Source: Actinomycetota bacterium (lineage in GTDB: Bacteria; Actinomycetota; Actinomycetes; Streptosporangiales; Streptosporangiaceae). Taken from it: a stretch of DNA of 55,796 bases. The DNA lies in NCBI GenBank assembly GCA_027313705.1, contig DAHVDE010000070.1, positions 1 through 55,796 of the forward strand. The letters are read 5' to 3'. Below are positions 52,066 through 55,796 of the stretch, in pieces. Position 1 is the first letter of the stretch. Every line of letters starts with the position of its first letter. The translations under genes were made by a program, and so were the position numbers. Under the pieces are notes generated by a model that made no database searches, was not told the origin of the DNA, and worked only from the letters and a program-made list of their open reading frames with translations.

Positions 52066-52905
52066 GTGCCAGTCCCCTCATACAACGAATACATCGCGAC
52101 TCTTAGCCGCCTCACTGAACACGTTGACCCAACTAATCCGACCGCAGAGACCACCGCAATAAAGATGGCTGCTGATTCCCTGTCCGCCCTGCAATCGATC
52201 GACTTGGGCACCTTGGAGCAATGGACTAGAGATCACCCCCAGGACGTTCCAGTTCTTGGCCTCACGGTAGGCTTGTCGCAAGAGAAGCTAAAGAATGCCT
52301 TGCGGCAGCACATCGGGACGTCGGGCTGGGTAGTGGCGGCTAAAGAGCGACCAGGCGAAATAGTCGCAATGCTCGACACTAAATTCGGCCTCGTGGAAAG
52401 CCTGAAGGCGCAGGTTGGTCGCGCTTATAGCTTCGGTGACGTGCTCGTGGCCCGGGCCGGGACGCGGGTAACCGCAGTGTCCGCGTCGACCTCTGGGCGC
52501 GTGCTCGAAGATCGAATTGAGGCAATAGCGGTCGAGCTCGGGCTGACCTATCAGACCCGTACTCGCTTTGAAGGACGTTTCGGCAGGACGGCACCATGCG
52601 ACTTGGCGATTCCAGCGGGCGGTGCAGCGGCACAGATCGTCGTCGCGGCTAAAGCATTCGACTCAACGGGTTCAAAGCTGACCGACGCGGTACGCGAGGT
52701 CGAGGAGATGGCTGAGGTCCGCAAGGGCAATCAGAGCGTCATGGCTGCCATCGATGGCGTCGGCTGGCTGAGCCGGGCGAACGACTTGCGCAAAATCCAT
52801 ACGCTCTGGGTTAACGGAGAAATCGACGGCATGTATACCGTCTCAACTCTCCACCGTTTCAAATCCGACCTCCAAGCTGCGGCCCGGTACAAGGGGCTGA
52901 TCTAG
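52066..52905 (+). CDS. Type II restriction endonuclease-like protein, catalytic Glu apparently lost
   Basis: This 279-residue protein starts at GTG two bases after the methylase stop. A helical N-terminal half is followed by a PD-(D/E)xK-like core: RFGRTAPCDLAIPAGGAAAQ, then IVVAAKAFDSTGSKLTD. In this family the lysine motif is usually ExK (for example IEAK). Here AAK appears, a one-base change GAG to GCG. Later VGWLSRANDLRKIHTLWVNG is typical of the family. It pairs with the adenine methylase. Confidence 0.8.
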   Translation: MPVPSYNEYIATLSRLTEHVDPTNPTAETTAIKMAADSLSALQSIDLGTLEQWTRDHPQDVPVLGLTVGLSQEKLKNALRQHIGTSGWVVAAKERPGEIVAMLDTKFGLVESLKAQVGRAYSFGDVLVARAGTRVTAVSASTSGRVLEDRIEAIAVELGLTYQTRTRFEGRFGRTAPCDLAIPAGGAAAQIVVAAKAFDSTGSKLTDAVREVEEMAEVRKGNQSVMAAIDGVGWLSRANDLRKIHTLWVNGEIDGMYTVSTLHRFKSDLQAAARYKGLI

Positions 52906-53030
52906 CGAGACCGTGCAACTCATGGAAGACACGGCGGGTCGGGACGGTGGCGCTCGTTGTTGCAGTTATGGCCCTACAGGTCATGGCTGCACGACGGTGT
53001 GTTACGTCCTGGCTGCTGACTCGTCGCTCC

Positions 53031-53372
53031 TTAGGAAGAGTGTCCCCAGCGTTGTTGTGCGGCTTGGCGGCTAATACCGAGCCGGGCTCCGATCTCTGCC
53101 CAGGAGTAACCGGCGACGCGAAGCCCGCCGACAGCTCGGCGCACAGCGTCATCGATGTCTTCTGACAGGCAGATCAGATCAGCGAGCGCTTCGATGTCAC
53201 CGACAGCGACGCGACGGCTGTAAGCCCGCAGGATGCGGCGCGCGAAAGCGGCGTACTCGGAGTTCTCGATGGCCGGCTTCGTGCCTTTTGACGTCAAGTC
53301 CTCATTGACAGCGTTTCCAGCGGGAGGATAGTCGGCTTGTTCGGGGGTGGGCTGTGCGGAGCTGGCGGTCAT
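53031..53372 (-). CDS. Helix-turn-helix protein
   Basis: About 113 residues run from the ATG at 53372. A polar N-terminal tail precedes a helical part (AFARRILRAYSRRVAVGDIE, ALADLICLSEDIDDAVRRAV) and a C-terminal helix-turn-helix (GYSWAEIGARLGISRQAAQQ, RWGHSS). It resembles small sigma-like or AsnC-like HTH proteins that accompany mobile genes. The target is unknown. Confidence 0.65.
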   Translation of the reverse strand: MTASSAQPTPEQADYPPAGNAVNEDLTSKGTKPAIENSEYAAFARRILRAYSRRVAVGDIEALADLICLSEDIDDAVRRAVGGLRVAGYSWAEIGARLGISRQAAQQRWGHSS

Positions 53373-53432
53373 GGCGTCTCCTGGCCTCGTGGCGTCCCAC
53401 CTGGTGGGCTTCACCCGATAGGCGCCGATCAC

Positions 53433-53907
53433 CGCCTGGAGCGTGACCAGTCAAGGGCCTGGTCCCGAAGGGACTTTCACGATGCTTTGGCCGTCAGCAA
53501 CCTCGACCAACTTCACGTTGCAATGAGACAGGACTGGCGCGGCCAAAGGATCTTGAAACCCTTGACGGGTCACGTGGAAGGCTGATACTTCCGCGCCGGG
53601 TGAAGGCCACCCGCCCGCACTGTCGCTACGGCTATAGCTGCACGCCGGACAGCGACAAACGGACAAAGGCGAAGCGCGATGATCTGGGCCATAGTTCTGG
53701 CGACTTGCTCACGCGCGTTGGCCGACGCGCGTCCGGCCGGGCCGTCAAGGCATAGGCCGGGGCGCTGGCGTCGGCCTGCAGCGCCCTTGCACGCCGCCTT
53801 GATTCAGATATGGCTCAATTCGGCAACACCGCCGTTCGCCGTTCGCTGATGTTGACGCGGACCGGCGGTCGCTGCGTTATGTCCCAGGTTGCACTAGTGT
53901 TCTCGGC
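53433..53907. other. Gene-poor interval
   Basis: In these 475 bases I see no supported gene. A short inverted repeat GGGCGCTG / CAGCGCCC (about 53760-53790) is the only structure noticed. Confidence 0.3.
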
Positions 53908-54462
53908 GTGGCTGAGACTGTCGGCGGCGAGCCAGTTCTGTGGCGGACATTTGGTGTGCGTGTCGTGCATGAAGGTCCGGAGGTTTGCTTAGGCGAGGTT
54001 GATGTCGGGCTGCCGACGGGAGAGCGCGTCTGGCTTTCGGTAGTGCGGTTGCCTCGATCGGTCGGGGTGGCGCTGCTGAATGAGCACGGCGCCGCGTTGC
54101 TCGTGCGGCGGTACCGGTTCGCAGTTGAGCGGTGGGGCTGGGAGCTGCCTGGCGGCCAGGTCGACGAGGACGAGAACGACAGCGATGCGGCTGCCCGCGA
54201 ACTCGAAGATCAGACGGGTTACCGGGCTGGCAGCCTTGAGCCGGTGATCACGTTTCAGCCTGCGGCTGAGGTCGTCGACGGTGAGCGGGTCGTCTTCATG
54301 GGCTCTGAGCCGGTTCTGGTCGGTGAGCCGGTGAGTCTGGACGTATCCGAGCGGACTGAATGGGTGCCGCTGGCGTCGGTGCCTGGGTTGATCGCGTCTG
54401 GTCAGATTTGGAATGGCGAATCGGTGGTCGGGCTGCTGAGCGTGCTCAGCCGGAATCGCTGA
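53908..54462 (+). CDS. Nudix-fold protein with a degenerate Nudix box
   Basis: This 184-residue protein starts at GTG. It has ADP-ribose-pyrophosphatase-like order: SVGVALLNEHGAALLVRRYR, WGWELPGGQVDEDENDSDA and ARELEDQTGYRAGSLEPV. The consensus REUxEExGU reads RELEDQTGY, so the catalytic EE pair is DQ and activity on the usual substrate is doubtful. It stands alone, upstream of a phosphotransferase. Confidence 0.82.
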   Translation: MAETVGGEPVLWRTFGVRVVHEGPEVCLGEVDVGLPTGERVWLSVVRLPRSVGVALLNEHGAALLVRRYRFAVERWGWELPGGQVDEDENDSDAAARELEDQTGYRAGSLEPVITFQPAAEVVDGERVVFMGSEPVLVGEPVSLDVSERTEWVPLASVPGLIASGQIWNGESVVGLLSVLSRNR

Positions 54463-54535
54463 CCTGGCAATTTAGCATGTAGCCGACTTGTTTGCTTGAC
54501 TGCTCGGTCATGCAAGCTGCCGGGGCGATAGCGTC

Positions 54536-55198
54536 ATGCCCGTGGCGACTGATGGCGGCGGTGCCTTCTCTGCCGGTACTACGCGGCGGGCTCTTGAAGT
54601 CGCCTGCGCTGCGGCCGGGCTGGATGCCGGTGGCGCTGAGCTGATGAGGCTGGGCGAGAACGCGATTTACCGGCTGCGCGGCAAGCCGCTCGTGGCCAGG
54701 ATCGCGCGCACTCTCGGCTACCTGCCGGATGTCGAGACCGAGGTCACGGCTGCCCGATGGCTGGAAAGCGAGGATTTCCCGGCGCTGCGACACGCCGGGC
54801 CTGTCGTTCAGCCAGTCGTGGCCGATGGTCGGCCGGTGACCTTCTGGGAACTGCTGGGCGACCCGCCTGAGTTCGGAACGGTGCGGGAGCTGGGCATGCT
54901 GCTACGCAGGCTGCATGACCTGATGCCACCTTCGTCGCTCGCGCTCCCGCAGTTGGAACCGTTCGGCCGGGTAGAAGGCCGGATCGACGGCGCTGACCTG
55001 ACCGGGGATGACAAGGCATTCTTGCGGGCACGAATGGTTGAACTGCGGGAACGGTACACCGAGCTGGTGTTCGTGCTGCCGCCGGGGCCGGTTCACGGGG
55101 ATGCGAGTATCGGCAACATCTTGCGGCGGCAGTCAGACGGGGCGGCGGTGCTGGTCGACTTGGGGGCCACCACCTTCGCGCACACCACGAACCGCTAG
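54536..55198 (+). pseudogene. APH-family phosphotransferase, C-terminus cut by an IS481-type junction
   Basis: This is 220 residues of an aminoglycoside/choline-kinase-like fold: N-lobe ENAIYRLRGKPLVARIARTL, hinge VTFWELLG, catalytic loop HGDASIGNIL and metal Asp in LVDLG. Family members run 60-100 residues further after LDLxxxxxGPREWDL-like sequence. Here the frame stops at TTFAHTTNR, where an IS481-type transposase fragment begins. The catalytic loop is present, but the fold is incomplete. Confidence 0.78.
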
Positions 55199-55734
55199 TG
55201 GTCATCGATCCCGGTGACCACCTTGACCTCGGTGCCGTCCGCGAGGAAGACCCGGCCGACCACGTCCATCTGCCTCAGCTCCATCGCCCGGCCCCGCTCC
55301 CACCGCCGGTAATCCTCCCGCCGCCGCTTCCGCCGCTTCGGGTCGATCAGGCCGTGCCGGATCAGCGCCCGGCAGACACTGGAGCGGCCCGGCAGCGGAT
55401 CAACGCCGGCGCGCTCCAACTCCCACCGGATCCGCGACGGCCCCCAGCCCGGATGATCGCGCCGCATCCCCACGATCCGCGCCTCGACCACCGCGGCCAT
55501 CTGATGCGGGCAGGTCCCCGGCCGCGAGGAGCGGTCCGCCAGCCCGGCCAGCCCGCCGTCACTGGCATACCGCGACAGCCACTCATGCACCGTCTGCCGC
55601 GCCACCCCGTACTGCCGCGCCACCTCAGTAACAGTGGCGCCCTCCTCCAGAACCTCCAGCGCAGCCCGATACCGCTGCTCCACGACACCCAGCTCCACCA
55701 GCACGCCCGGCCACCTCCCGCCGCGACCACCCAT
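55195..55734 (-). pseudogene. IS481-type transposase, N-terminal part (truncated)
   Basis: This 179-residue fragment starts with ATG 55734. The first HTH is EVLEEGATVTEVARQYGVAR, QTVHEWLSRY; then GGLAGLADRSSRPGTCPHQM and WGPSRIRWELERAGVDP (second HTH region). The start of the integrase core (MELRQMDVVGRVFLADGTEV) is present, but it ends at VVTGIDDH, before the second Asp and the Glu of DDE. It shares the CTAG stop overlap (55195-55198) with the phosphotransferase fragment. Confidence 0.85.
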
Positions 55735-55796
55735 TGATCGCAGCGAAGCTGACAGAACGCCTCAAAGCCCGTAACCGGCCCGGAGTGTCGCCCGCC

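Overview
The window is high-GC DNA with GTG starts, actinomycete-type integrative-element genes (DUF2637, a GntR repressor of the KorSA kind, Xis and Int beside a tRNA), a LanL-type synthetase and TPR-CHAT proteins. This points to a filamentous actinomycete, but the species cannot be named from the sequence.

Region 1 (1-20.9 kb) is a biosynthetic region. It opens with the start of an NRPS (condensation domain, minus strand). Divergent from it is a tight three-gene cassette: a lysine/ornithine N-hydroxylase, a cupin and a methionyl-tRNA-synthetase-like protein. This is the known toolkit for making an N-N bond (hydrazine synthetase) and is the most distinctive pathway call here. Next come a sulfotransferase and a flavin monooxygenase (minus), then a coupled M28 peptidase / radical SAM RiPP methyltransferase / DUF5825 operon (minus), an MFS exporter and a second sulfotransferase (plus), and a cytochrome P450 (minus). 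A divergent pair follows: an apparently unannotated 64-residue lanthipeptide precursor (16329-16523, minus) and a LanL-like lanthionine synthetase (16711-19308, plus). The intergenic region between them carries a 12-bp inverted repeat whose arms both contain a TTGACA box. A secreted PKD protein closes the region.

Region 2 (21-29 kb) is one very large TPR-CHAT gene in ruins. It has been split by an IS21-family element (itself with an amber stop in istA) and broken by several frameshifts, one of them exactly at a (GCGAG)4 tandem repeat.

Region 3 (29-38 kb) holds an alpha/beta hydrolase, a uridine-kinase-like protein, a TipA-like MerR regulator with its operator, two type II toxin-antitoxin modules of the PIN type, gene remnants, two AT-rich secreted proteins, and an ECF sigma factor with an overlapping membrane partner.

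Region 4 (38-50.6 kb) is a decaying integrative element or stack of elements. It contains a truncated conjugative coupling ATPase, DUF2637, a frameshifted GntR gene, an HsdR fragment, Nudix, Xis and a broken integrase. Two 45-bp copies of the 3' end of a tRNA-Met gene bracket a 1.9-kb cassette carrying DUF7660 and a HEPN/MNT pair. A GcvH-like protein without its lipoyl lysine also sits here.

Region 5 (50.6-55.8 kb) has tRNA-Pro(TGG), a two-gene restriction-modification system whose nuclease seems to lack the catalytic Glu, a helix-turn-helix protein, a Nudix-like protein, and a phosphotransferase and an IS481-type transposase that truncate each other at one junction.
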